DNA from: JAVDCA01 sp035293985
Lineage (GTDB): Bacteria > Pseudomonadota > Alphaproteobacteria > Rhizobiales > Xanthobacteraceae
DNA: 64,000 nt
Assembly: GCA_035293985.1 (NCBI GenBank)
Contig: DATGLS010000015.1
Span: 186,001-250,000, forward strand
Direction of reading: 5' to 3'
Shown: positions 35,129-42,354 of the stretch, one piece after another
How the letters are laid out: every line of letters begins with the position of its first letter
How positions within the stretch are numbered: the first letter of the stretch is position 1
The notes under the pieces: model-generated
Told to the model about the DNA's origin: nothing
Databases searched by the model: none
What the model saw: the letters and a program-made list of their open reading frames with translations, nothing else
Program-made: the position numbers and the translations under genes

Positions 35129-36309
35129 GCGCCGACCCCTTGCACCCCTTGCACCCCTTGCACCCTTGGCGCCCACTCGCGCACCAGATCGGCGAGCCGC
35201 TCGATCTCCTCATCGGGATGGCCGGCCGTGAAGGCGAGGCGCAGGCGCGCGGTGCCCTCCGGCACGGTCGGCGGACGGATCGCGACCGCGAGGAAGCCCG
35301 CCTGCTCGAGCCGGCGACTGGCCGCCAGCGCGTCGGCCGCCTTACCTATGACAATCGGGACGATCGAGCTCTGCGCCTGCGGCAATCCGGCGCGGCGCGT
35401 GAAGGCGCGCGCCTTGGCGAGGGGCAACGCCACATAGTCCGGCTCGCGCGCAATCAGGTCGAGCGCCGCGATCGCGGCGGCGACCGTGCCCGGTGGGAGG
35501 CCGGTCGAGTAAACCAGGCTGCGGGCGCGGTTGTGCATGAGCTCGATCACGGGGTGCGACGCGCAGAGATAACCGCCATAGACGCCGATCGCCTTCGATA
35601 GGGTGCCCATCTGCAGCGGCGCGTCGGCGGGCGTGCGCCCCGCATAGGTCGAGCCGCGGCCGCCGCCGACCACGCCGATGCCATGCGCGTCGTCCGACAG
35701 CAGCCAGGCGTCGTGGCGGCGCGCGACGTCGCCCAGCTCGACCAACGGGGCTAGGTCGCCATCCATCGAGAAGACGCCATCGGTCGCAATCAGGGCGCGC
35801 GGATGGCGGGCGCGATGGGTGCGCAGCAGCGCCTCGGCATGCGCCACGTCATTGTGCCGAAACGTCAGCACGCTCGCCCGCGCCATCCGCGCGCCGGCCC
35901 AGATGCAGGCGTGGGCGAGCTCGTCGAGGATCACGATGTCATCCGGCCCGATCAGCGCCGGGATGATGCCCGTGTTGGCGAGGAAGCCGGAGCCGAACAC
36001 GCAGGCCGCATCGGTACCTTTCAGCCGGGCGAGGCGCACTTCGAGCTCGCGATAGAGTGGATGGTTGCCGGTCACGAGCCGCGAGGCACCGGCGCCGACG
36101 CCATAGCGTTCGGTCGCCGCGACGGCGGCGGCCTTGAGGGCCGGGTGCTGAGACAGATTGAGATAGTCGTTGCACGAGAAGGACAACAGCCGGCGCCCAT
36201 TACGCTCGACGTAGAGCGCTCCACGCGCCGTGTCCGCGAGCGCACGGCGCAGCCCGCCGCGCTCGAGCGCGGCGAGCTTGGCGGCCGCGAACGCATCAAG
36301 CGATTGCAT
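35125..36309 (-). CDS. bioF: 8-amino-7-oxononanoate synthase
   Basis: A 394-residue PLP enzyme condensing pimeloyl-thioester with alanine in biotin synthesis. The family start LDAFAAAKLAALERGGLRR fixes the ATG at 36309; another ATG at 36327 is possible. Key pieces: FSCNDYLNLS, DDAHGIGVVG and TLSKAIGVYGG, the last with the PLP lysine. The extreme C-terminus is unusual: a threefold 9-bp tandem repeat encodes VQGVQGVQG just before the stop. It overlaps bioD by 4 bases and follows the VOC gene by 146 bases. Confidence 0.94.
   Translation of the reverse strand: MQSLDAFAAAKLAALERGGLRRALADTARGALYVERNGRRLLSFSCNDYLNLSQHPALKAAAVAATERYGVGAGASRLVTGNHPLYRELEVRLARLKGTDAACVFGSGFLANTGIIPALIGPDDIVILDELAHACIWAGARMARASVLTFRHNDVAHAEALLRTHRARHPRALIATDGVFSMDGDLAPLVELGDVARRHDAWLLSDDAHGIGVVGGGRGSTYAGRTPADAPLQMGTLSKAIGVYGGYLCASHPVIELMHNRARSLVYSTGLPPGTVAAAIAALDLIAREPDYVALPLAKARAFTRRAGLPQAQSSIVPIVIGKAADALAASRRLEQAGFLAVAIRPPTVPEGTARLRLAFTAGHPDEEIERLADLVREWAPRVQGVQGVQGVGA
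35135..35167. repeat. 9-bp tandem repeat in the bioF 3' end
   Basis: The unit TGCACCCCT occurs at 35141-35149 and 35150-35158, with a degenerate third unit at 35159-35167 and a partial unit at 35135. On the bioF strand it encodes a Val-Gln-Gly repeat at the C-terminus. The period is a multiple of three, so copy number change would not shift the frame. Confidence 0.8.
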
Positions 36310-36455
36310 CGGACAATTGGCCTCCATCCGGCGTGACCGGGGCCGCATGCCCCGACACAATGCGGCCATTAATGACGGCGGATCAAAGGCGAGCTCCGCC
36401 ACGACGGGCTGGGATGCGGCAGTTTGCGGGACGCAACGGCCGCGGGGTAGGCCGC

Positions 36456-36845
36456 TCAAAACGGATCGAATGCGCTGATGGTGACGTAATATCCGTCCGG
36501 GTCGCGCAGCGAGAACTCCATTGTTCGCGTATTGGGATTCACATGCGGCTCCTCTTCCAGCTGGCTGACGAGCCCGCGCGCTCGGGGCAGGGCGTGGGCG
36601 AAATCATCGACGCGGAAGAACAGGAGGAGGCCGTTGCCCGGGGTGGCGCGATCGGAGCTCGTCAATGAAGGATGCTCGTGCGCGCCCCATGCGTGGAGAC
36701 ACAGCAAGACCGTTCCATCCGCGTCGACGATTTGCCCGAAGTAGCTGTGGGCGGGAGCCGTCTCCGGCAGGCCAAGCAGGGACTGATACCATCTGAAGCT
36801 CGCCGGCACGTCGGCCACGCCAATGATCGTCCATGTGCGCTTCAT
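36456..36845 (-). CDS. VOC (glyoxalase/bleomycin-resistance) family protein
   Basis: A 129-residue single-domain VOC protein: strand start WTIIGVADVPASFRWYQSLLGL, middle LLLFFRVDDFAHAL, and end RTMEFSLRDPDGYYVTIS, where the last Glu is a usual metal ligand. Such proteins may be lyases, dioxygenases or drug-binding proteins; a specific role cannot be given. It lies upstream of bioF on the same strand and divergent from gapR. Confidence 0.85.
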   Translation of the reverse strand: MKRTWTIIGVADVPASFRWYQSLLGLPETAPAHSYFGQIVDADGTVLLCLHAWGAHEHPSLTSSDRATPGNGLLLFFRVDDFAHALPRARGLVSQLEEEPHVNPNTRTMEFSLRDPDGYYVTISAFDPF

Positions 36846-36966
36846 TGGGCTCCTCCTCGGCCGTCATGAGTGTGTTTACGATTTGCTTACCACATCCGCC
36901 GGCTCGCCTTGATGCATCGTCGAGAATGCCCGAGTTTTCTGCGGTCGTGTTGACCAGGAGTAAACC

Positions 36967-37242
36967 ATGAGCGGACCGACTGACATTCCAGGCGATCAGC
37001 TGCGGACCATCGTCGAGCGCATCGAGCACATCGACGAGGAGATCAAGGAGCTCAACGAGGCCAAACGGGAGATCTTCACCGAAGCGAAGAGCAACGGCTT
37101 CGATGTCAAGATTCTGCGGGAAGTGATCCGCGTTCGCAAGAAAGACAAGCAGGAGCGCGACGAGCACGAAACGCTCCTCGACCTCTACATGCAGGCGATC
37201 GAGACCCCCAAGCCGGCCAAGCCGACCGCGAAGGCCGCCTGA
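36967..37242 (+). CDS. gapR: GapR-family (DUF2312) nucleoid-associated DNA-binding protein
   Basis: A 91-residue, highly charged helical protein. The coiled-coil start (QLRTIVERIEHIDEEIKELN) and the basic EVIRVRKKDKQERDEHE segment are diagnostic of DUF2312/GapR. In Caulobacter, GapR binds overtwisted, AT-rich DNA ahead of forks and aids topoisomerases; the family is nearly confined to alphaproteobacteria. A GACCAGGAG Shine-Dalgarno region precedes the ATG. A strong intrinsic terminator follows 35 bases downstream, so it is probably monocistronic. Confidence 0.92.
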   Translation: MSGPTDIPGDQLRTIVERIEHIDEEIKELNEAKREIFTEAKSNGFDVKILREVIRVRKKDKQERDEHETLLDLYMQAIETPKPAKPTAKAA

Positions 37243-37276
37243 GCGAGGGAGGGCCGACCACCCCACCTGACCACGC

Positions 37277-37308
37277 AACGGGTGCCGACTGCGTCGGCAC
37301 CCGTTTTC
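37277..37308 (+). terminator. intrinsic terminator after gapR
   Basis: AACGGGTGCCGAC (37277-37289) pairs perfectly with GTCGGCACCCGTT (37293-37305) around the 3-base loop TGC, followed by TT. This is one of the cleanest rho-independent hairpins in the window and ends the gapR transcript. Confidence 0.85.
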
Positions 37309-37382
37309 GCGTCCGCCGTCCTCTCGCACAAACCGATCACCTGACCCATCCACGTGACCGGGCCGGCGCTTGCGGGCACAAT

Positions 37383-38696
37383 ATGCTCATGGACGATCTT
37401 GGATCCCGAGCCCACCCGGTGCCGACCGACTGGTATGCGGCCGGCCGGCCGCATGTCTGGCTGCCCTATACGCAGATGAAGACGGCGGCGCCGCCACTCG
37501 CCGTGGCGCGCACCGAAGGCTGCCGCATCGTGCTCGCCGACGGGCGCGAGCTGATCGACGGTATCGCGTCATGGTGGACCGCCTGCCATGGCTACAATCA
37601 TCCGCATATCGGCGCCGCGCTGACCCGCCAGGCCGAAATCATGCCGCACGTCATGTTTGGCGGCCTCGTGCACGAGCCGGCGCTGCGGCTCGCCCGCCGC
37701 CTGGCCGACATGCTGCCGGGCGACCTCGACCGGGTGTTCTTCTCCGACTCCGGGTCGGTCGCGGTCGAGATCGCGCTCAAGATGGCGATCCAGTTCTGGC
37801 GCAACGGCGGGCAGGAGGCCCGCTCGCGCTTCGTTACCTTCCGCGGCGGCTACCATGGCGACACCACGGGCGCGATGGCGGTGAGCGATCCCGACGACAG
37901 CATGCACGCGCTGTTTCGCGGGATTCTGCCCGAGCACGTGAACGTCGCCCTGCCGATGGACGATGCAAGCGCACACGCGCTGGAGCAGGCACTCGAACGG
38001 CACGCCGAGAGCCTCGCCGGCATCATCGTCGAACCGGTGGTGCAGGGCGCGGGCGGCATGTTGTTCCATGACGTCGCCGTGCTGCGCCGCTTGCGTGACC
38101 TCGCGGATCGCTACGATCTGCTGCTGATCTTCGACGAGATCTTCACCGGCTTCGGCCGCACCGGCACGATGTTCGCGTGCGAACAGGCCGAGGTCGTGCC
38201 GGACATCATCTGCCTGTCCAAGGCGCTGACCGGCGGCACCTTGCCGCTCGCCGCCACGGTTGCGCGCCGGCGCGTGTTCGAGGCGTTCTGGTCGGACGAT
38301 CCGCGCCATGCCCTGATGCACGGCCCGACCTACATGGCGAACGCGCTCGCCTGCGCGGCCGCCAATGCGTCGCTCGACGTGTTCGAGCGCGAGCCGCGGC
38401 TCGCGCAGGTGAAGGCGATTTCGCGACAAATCGCGCGGGGGCTCGAGCCTTGCCGCGGGCTGCCGCGCGTCAAGGATGTGCGTGTGACGGGCGCCATCGG
38501 CGTGGTCGAGCTCGATCGCATCGACGATCTCGACGCCATGCGGCGCCGCTTTGTCGATGCCGGTGTCTTCATCCGGCCGTTCGGCTCGATCGTCTACCTG
38601 ACGCCGGCATTCACGATCACCGATACGGACCTCGAACGATTGGTCGGCTCCGTCGTGAGGGTGGTCAGCGAGCTCGACAACCACTCGGCATGGTGA
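37383..38696 (+). CDS. bioA: adenosylmethionine-8-amino-7-oxononanoate aminotransferase
   Basis: A 437-residue class III PLP aminotransferase that converts KAPA to DAPA in biotin synthesis. Signatures: HVWLPYTQMKTAAPP at the start, ASWWTACHGYNHP, FRGGYHGDT, FDEIFTGFGRTG and the PLP lysine K280 in CLSKALTGGTLPLA. The WLPYTQM segment and tryptophan pair distinguish BioA from other class III enzymes. Start is the ATG at 37383, with a second ATG at 37389. Its TGA stop is the first triplet of a palindromic repeat. Confidence 0.94.
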   Translation: MLMDDLGSRAHPVPTDWYAAGRPHVWLPYTQMKTAAPPLAVARTEGCRIVLADGRELIDGIASWWTACHGYNHPHIGAALTRQAEIMPHVMFGGLVHEPALRLARRLADMLPGDLDRVFFSDSGSVAVEIALKMAIQFWRNGGQEARSRFVTFRGGYHGDTTGAMAVSDPDDSMHALFRGILPEHVNVALPMDDASAHALEQALERHAESLAGIIVEPVVQGAGGMLFHDVAVLRRLRDLADRYDLLLIFDEIFTGFGRTGTMFACEQAEVVPDIICLSKALTGGTLPLAATVARRRVFEAFWSDDPRHALMHGPTYMANALACAAANASLDVFEREPRLAQVKAISRQIARGLEPCRGLPRVKDVRVTGAIGVVELDRIDDLDAMRRRFVDAGVFIRPFGSIVYLTPAFTITDTDLERLVGSVVRVVSELDNHSAW

Positions 38697-38790
38697 GGAG
38701 CTCGGCCGCGCTTGCGGCCGCGCGTCTCGAACCATGGCCCGCACACGCTTCGAGACGCCTCGCGCGAAGACGCGCACGGCTCCTTCAGGA
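38694..38790. repeat. palindromic repeat (TGAGGAGC...TTCGAGACGC type) covering the bioA stop
   Basis: GCGTCTCGAA (38722-38731) mirrors TTCGAGACGC (38749-38758), and the outer ends are TGAGGAGC and GCTCCTTCAGGATGAG. A local hairpin GGCCGCG-CTT-GCGGCC lies in the left arm. The same components form an abundant element in rhizobial genomes. It occupies the gap between the convergent bioA and rimO and its first three bases are the bioA stop codon. Confidence 0.75.
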
Positions 38791-38807
38791 TGAGTCGGAA
38801 CGGGGGC

Positions 38808-40175
38808 TCAGAACCCGACCGCGGTCCCGTGCAGATCGTAGGCGTCGGCGCGCTCGATCTTCACTGTGGCGATCTCGCCGACCCGGAGCGGCCGGTGCGC
38901 CGCCACATAGACGGCGCCGTCGATCTCCGGCGCGTCGCCTTTGCTGCGGCCCTTGGCGATGCTTGGGCCGACCTCGTCGATGATCACCTGCTGGCGGGTT
39001 CCGACCTTGCGCTTCAGCCGCCGGGCCGAGATCGCCTGCTGGCGCTGCATGAAGCGGTCGTAGCGCTCGGCCTTGATTTCGTCGGGCACCGCGGCAGCGA
39101 GGTCGTTGGCGGTGGCGCCGCGCACCGGCTCGTACTTGAAGCAGCCGACCCGATCGAGCGCGGCCGCATCGAGCCAGTCGAGCAGGAAAGCGACATCCGC
39201 CTCGGTCTCGCCCGGGAATCCGACGATGAAGGTCGAGCGTAGCGTCAGGTCGGGGCAAATCTCGCGCCAGCGCGCGATGCGTTCCAGCGTCTTCTCCTGT
39301 GCGGCCGGACGGCGCATGCGGCGCAGCACGTCGGGCGAGGCGTGCTGGAACGGCACGTCGAGATAGGGCAGCACCTTGCCGTCGGCCATCAGCGCGATCA
39401 CCTCGTCGACGTGCGGGTAGGGATAGACGTAGTGCAGCCGCACCCACACGCCCAGCTCGCCCAGCGCCTGCGCGAGGTCGAGGAATTTCGCCCGCACCTC
39501 GCGGTCCTTCCAGGTGCTGGCCGCATATTTGATATCGACGCCGTAGGCCGAGGTGTCCTGCGAGATAACCAGCAGCTCCTTGACGCCGGCCGCGACCAGC
39601 TTCTCGGCTTCGCGCAGCACATCGGCGGCGGGGCGTGAGACGAGGTCGCCGCGCAGCTTCGGGATGATGCAGAAGCTGCAGCGGTTGTTGCAGCCCTCGG
39701 AAATCTTCAGATAGGCGTAATGGCGCGGCGTGAGCCGGATGCCCTGCGGCGGCACCAGATCGAGGAACGGATCGTGCTGCGGCGGCGCGGCGCGATGGAC
39801 GGCGTCGAGCACGCTTTCGTATTGCTGCGGCCCCGTGACGGCGAGCACGCCGGGGTACCGCTGGGTGATGCTCTCGGGCTCGGCCCCCATGCAGCCGGTG
39901 ACGACCACCTTGCCGTTCACCGCGAGCGCTGTGCCGATGGCGTCGAGCGACTCCGACTTGGCGCTGTCGAGGAAGCCGCAGGTGTTGACGATGACGAGAT
40001 CGGCGCCCTGATGCGTGCGGGTGAGCTCATAGCCCTCGGCGCGCAGCCGCGTGATGATGCGCTCGGAATCGACCAGCGCCTTCGGACAGCCGAGCGAGAC
40101 GAAGCTGACTTTCGGTGCCGTCGGCGCTTCCGCGCGCGTCTGCTCTTCAGGCTTCGTCGGCACGCGTTGATCCAA
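38808..40175 (-). CDS. rimO: ribosomal protein S12 methylthiotransferase RimO
   Basis: A 455-residue radical SAM enzyme that adds a methylthio group to the conserved aspartate of ribosomal protein S12. The N-terminal cluster domain has Cys in LGCPKALVDSE, NTCGFLDSAK and TGCMG; the radical SAM triad is GCNNRCSFCIIP. The TRAM domain lies at the C-terminus (KRKVGTRQQVIIDEVG). The start is a TTG at 40175; the conserved VSFVSLGCPK begins at residue 23, so no internal ATG is better. The next gene upstream ends 6 bases away. Confidence 0.95.
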   Translation of the reverse strand: MDQRVPTKPEEQTRAEAPTAPKVSFVSLGCPKALVDSERIITRLRAEGYELTRTHQGADLVIVNTCGFLDSAKSESLDAIGTALAVNGKVVVTGCMGAEPESITQRYPGVLAVTGPQQYESVLDAVHRAAPPQHDPFLDLVPPQGIRLTPRHYAYLKISEGCNNRCSFCIIPKLRGDLVSRPAADVLREAEKLVAAGVKELLVISQDTSAYGVDIKYAASTWKDREVRAKFLDLAQALGELGVWVRLHYVYPYPHVDEVIALMADGKVLPYLDVPFQHASPDVLRRMRRPAAQEKTLERIARWREICPDLTLRSTFIVGFPGETEADVAFLLDWLDAAALDRVGCFKYEPVRGATANDLAAAVPDEIKAERYDRFMQRQQAISARRLKRKVGTRQQVIIDEVGPSIAKGRSKGDAPEIDGAVYVAAHRPLRVGEIATVKIERADAYDLHGTAVGF

Positions 40176-40181
40176 ATTCGT

Positions 40182-41090
40182 TCAGTGCGCTCGTTCGCTC
40201 TTCGCCAGCGCGGCGCTCACGGCCTTCAAGGCCGCGTCGCCGCTCTGCGCGATCGCGTCCTGGATATCCTTGCCCTTGCCGAGTGCGCCCATCTGGCGCT
40301 GCCGCTGCACGGTGGCATTCGCCATATGGGGATCGATGCCGAGCTCGCGCAAGGTGTCCGCGACCTCTTCCATCTCGGCGGCGCGCCGGGTGCCGTGATT
40401 GGCCATGCGCTCGAGGTTGTAGGCGACGATCTTGCTCCAATCGAGCGTCGGGAAGCTTTTGGAGAGCGAGGCAAGTATCTGCGGCGTGACGCCCGCGCGA
40501 GTCGCGGCGAGGAAGCATTCGGCGGTGAGCGCTTCCATGCCCTTGATCATCACGCTGCGCACCATTTTGATCGCGGCGGCCTGGCCGATCTCCGGCCCGG
40601 CGATCGCTGCTTTCATGCCGAGCTCCTGCATCACCGACTGAATCGCCGGCGCGTGCGGGCCGGCGAGCAGCACCGGGGTCTGGTGGCGCGCCGGATAGAC
40701 CGGCGCCATCACGGCGACGTCGACATAGCGAGCCGCGCCCGCGAGGTGCCGGTCGGTCGCCTGCTTGCGGCCGGGCGAGACCGAGTTGATGTCGAGGTAG
40801 AGCTGCTCGGCCCGCAGATGCGGCTTTGCCTGTTGCGCGGCATCGAGGCTCGAGGCTGCCGTCACGGCCGCGATGACGATGTCGGAACCCTGGATCGCGT
40901 CCTCAGCCGAGGTGCCGAGCCGCACCCCGATCTGCTCGCCGGCGGCCCTTAGCCTGGCGCCCGCGGGATCGGGAAACAGGATGTCCCACGCCGCCATGGT
41001 GGTGACGCCAGCCGTCTTCAGGCCGGCCGCAAAGGCCTGCCCGGCTTCGCCGAAGCCGATGAAGCAGAGGCGGGGGGTGTTGTGACTCAT
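40182..41090 (-). CDS. NAD(P)-dependent dehydrogenase, 6-phosphogluconate dehydrogenase-like with DUF1932 C-terminus
   Basis: A 302-residue protein: an N-terminal Rossmann domain (RLCFIGFGEAGQAFAAGL; DIVIAAVTAASSLDAA) and a helical C-terminal domain of the DUF1932 type (IKMVRSVMIKGMEALTAECF, with the conserved Lys). Members of this beta-hydroxyacid dehydrogenase branch act on varied hydroxyacids; the substrate is unknown. The ATG at 41090 directly precedes the Rossmann strand; a longer frame begins in the intergenic region. It ends 6 bases before rimO and likely shares its transcript. Confidence 0.85.
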   Translation of the reverse strand: MSHNTPRLCFIGFGEAGQAFAAGLKTAGVTTMAAWDILFPDPAGARLRAAGEQIGVRLGTSAEDAIQGSDIVIAAVTAASSLDAAQQAKPHLRAEQLYLDINSVSPGRKQATDRHLAGAARYVDVAVMAPVYPARHQTPVLLAGPHAPAIQSVMQELGMKAAIAGPEIGQAAAIKMVRSVMIKGMEALTAECFLAATRAGVTPQILASLSKSFPTLDWSKIVAYNLERMANHGTRRAAEMEEVADTLRELGIDPHMANATVQRQRQMGALGKGKDIQDAIAQSGDAALKAVSAALAKSERAH

Positions 41091-41294
41091 GGAACAGATC
41101 CCGTTGATTTGCCCGTACTTACGGGATCCACGTCGGTTGGGCAATAAACCAACCCGGACGACGCGGCACCAATGCGGCACACCTGCGAATTGATACTGAC
41201 CAGCGGCCGCGTCGCCGCATTTGATGCAAATCAAGGCGCCTGATGTCGCCGTAACGACATTAATGCCCGCGTAACATCAAACAGGAGATTCCAA

Positions 41295-41585
41295 ATGAAC
41301 TGCCATGTCGCACCGCAGGCTTCGGCCTACGCCCTGCGCCGCTGGGCGATCGGCACCGCCGCCGCCATCGTGGGCACACTGGCGATGACCTCGTATGCGA
41401 GCGCGCAGAGCTGCCAGCAGCTCTGGGTCGAACGGAACAGCTTCTACAAAGACGCCGGTTATTGCTTCAAGACCGACCGCGCCATTGCCTATTTCGGCAA
41501 CCAGGCCGTGCCGCTGTCGCGTGATGCCCGCTACCGCATCGACGAGATCGTGCGGCTCGAGCGGCGCATGGGTTGCAACGACTGA
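41295..41585 (+). CDS. small secreted YARHG-like protein
   Basis: A 96-residue protein with a signal peptide (RRWAIGTAAAIVGTLAMTS, cleavage after ASA) and a compact mature part, CQQLWVERNSFYKDAGYCF, then AIAYFGN and a final Cys. The LWxxRNxxY...GYCF pattern is that of short periplasmic YARHG-domain proteins common in rhizobia; three cysteines may form a disulfide. Function unknown. CAGGAG precedes the ATG with good spacing. A stem-loop separates it from kdpE. Confidence 0.78.
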   Translation: MNCHVAPQASAYALRRWAIGTAAAIVGTLAMTSYASAQSCQQLWVERNSFYKDAGYCFKTDRAIAYFGNQAVPLSRDARYRIDEIVRLERRMGCND

Positions 41586-41608
41586 CGCGACCGGTTTCTC
41601 ACCTACCG

Positions 41609-41637
41609 AATGCCCGGCCATGGATCGGCCGGGCATT
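41609..41637. terminator. stem-loop between convergent genes, probable bidirectional terminator
   Basis: AATGCCCGGCC (41609-41619) pairs perfectly with GGCCGGGCATT (41627-41637) around a 7-base loop. It lies 23 bases after the YARHG-like gene and 27 bases after the kdpE stop on the other strand. There is only a short T run on either side, so it may act as a transcript end or a stabiliser. Confidence 0.6.
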
Positions 41638-41664
41638 CGTCGCATCAATCGATGCGTCGGCGGC

Positions 41665-42354
41665 TCATTCTGGCGCGCGCAGGCGATAGCCGATCCCAGT
41701 CTCCGTCAAAATGTAATGCGGCCGCTCCGGGTTCTGCTCGATCTTCTGTCGTAATTGCCGCACGTAGACCCGCAGATACTGCGCATCGGTCAAATCATCC
41801 CACAGCTGGTGCAGCAGGAACCGGTGGGTCAGCACCTTGCCGGCATGCTGCACGAGAATCCGCAGCAGGTCGTATTCCTTGGGCGATAGCTTCACTTCCT
41901 TCTCGCCCAACCGGACGATGCGGCGCACGAGATCGACCGAGAGGTCGCCGACGCGGAAGACCGGGCGCTCGCCGTGCACCTGCAGCTGGTGGCGCAGGGC
42001 GGCACGGATGCGGGCCAAAAGCTCGTCCATGCCGAACGGTTTGGTGACGTAGTCGTCGGCGCCGAGATCGAGCGCGGCCACCTTGGCGGCCTCCTCGCCG
42101 CGGCTCGACAGCACGACGATCGGCACGCCCTCGTTCTTCTGCCGCATCTGGCGCAAGAGCTCGAGGCCGTCGATATCGGGCAGGCCGAGGTCGAGGATGA
42201 TGAGGTCGGGCTTCTGCGCCACCAGCTCGAGCGCGACGCGGCCGCTCGGCGCATCGAGGATCTCGTAACCCTGCGTGCCCAAGCCCAGGCGCAGGAGCTT
42301 GCGGATCGGCGGCTCGTCGTCGACCACCAGCACTTTGAGCGGAGCGGCGCTCAT
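41665..42354 (-). CDS. kdpE: response regulator KdpE
   Basis: A 229-residue OmpR/PhoB-type regulator for potassium transport. The receiver has acidic pocket residues VDDE near 11-14, the phosphorylated Asp55 in IILDLGLPD and the conserved Lys in VTKPFG. The winged-helix DNA-binding domain fills the C-terminus (LSPKEYDLLRILVQHAGKV; YVRQLRQKIE). Its ATG overlaps the kdpD stop by 4 bases. A candidate target site lies upstream of the operon at 49995. Confidence 0.95.
   Translation of the reverse strand: MSAAPLKVLVVDDEPPIRKLLRLGLGTQGYEILDAPSGRVALELVAQKPDLIILDLGLPDIDGLELLRQMRQKNEGVPIVVLSSRGEEAAKVAALDLGADDYVTKPFGMDELLARIRAALRHQLQVHGERPVFRVGDLSVDLVRRIVRLGEKEVKLSPKEYDLLRILVQHAGKVLTHRFLLHQLWDDLTDAQYLRVYVRQLRQKIEQNPERPHYILTETGIGYRLRAPE

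Noticed and set aside
35135..35167. Tandem repeats as a CRISPR-like array
   Set aside because: Units are 9 bases, contiguous and without spacers; they lie inside bioF.
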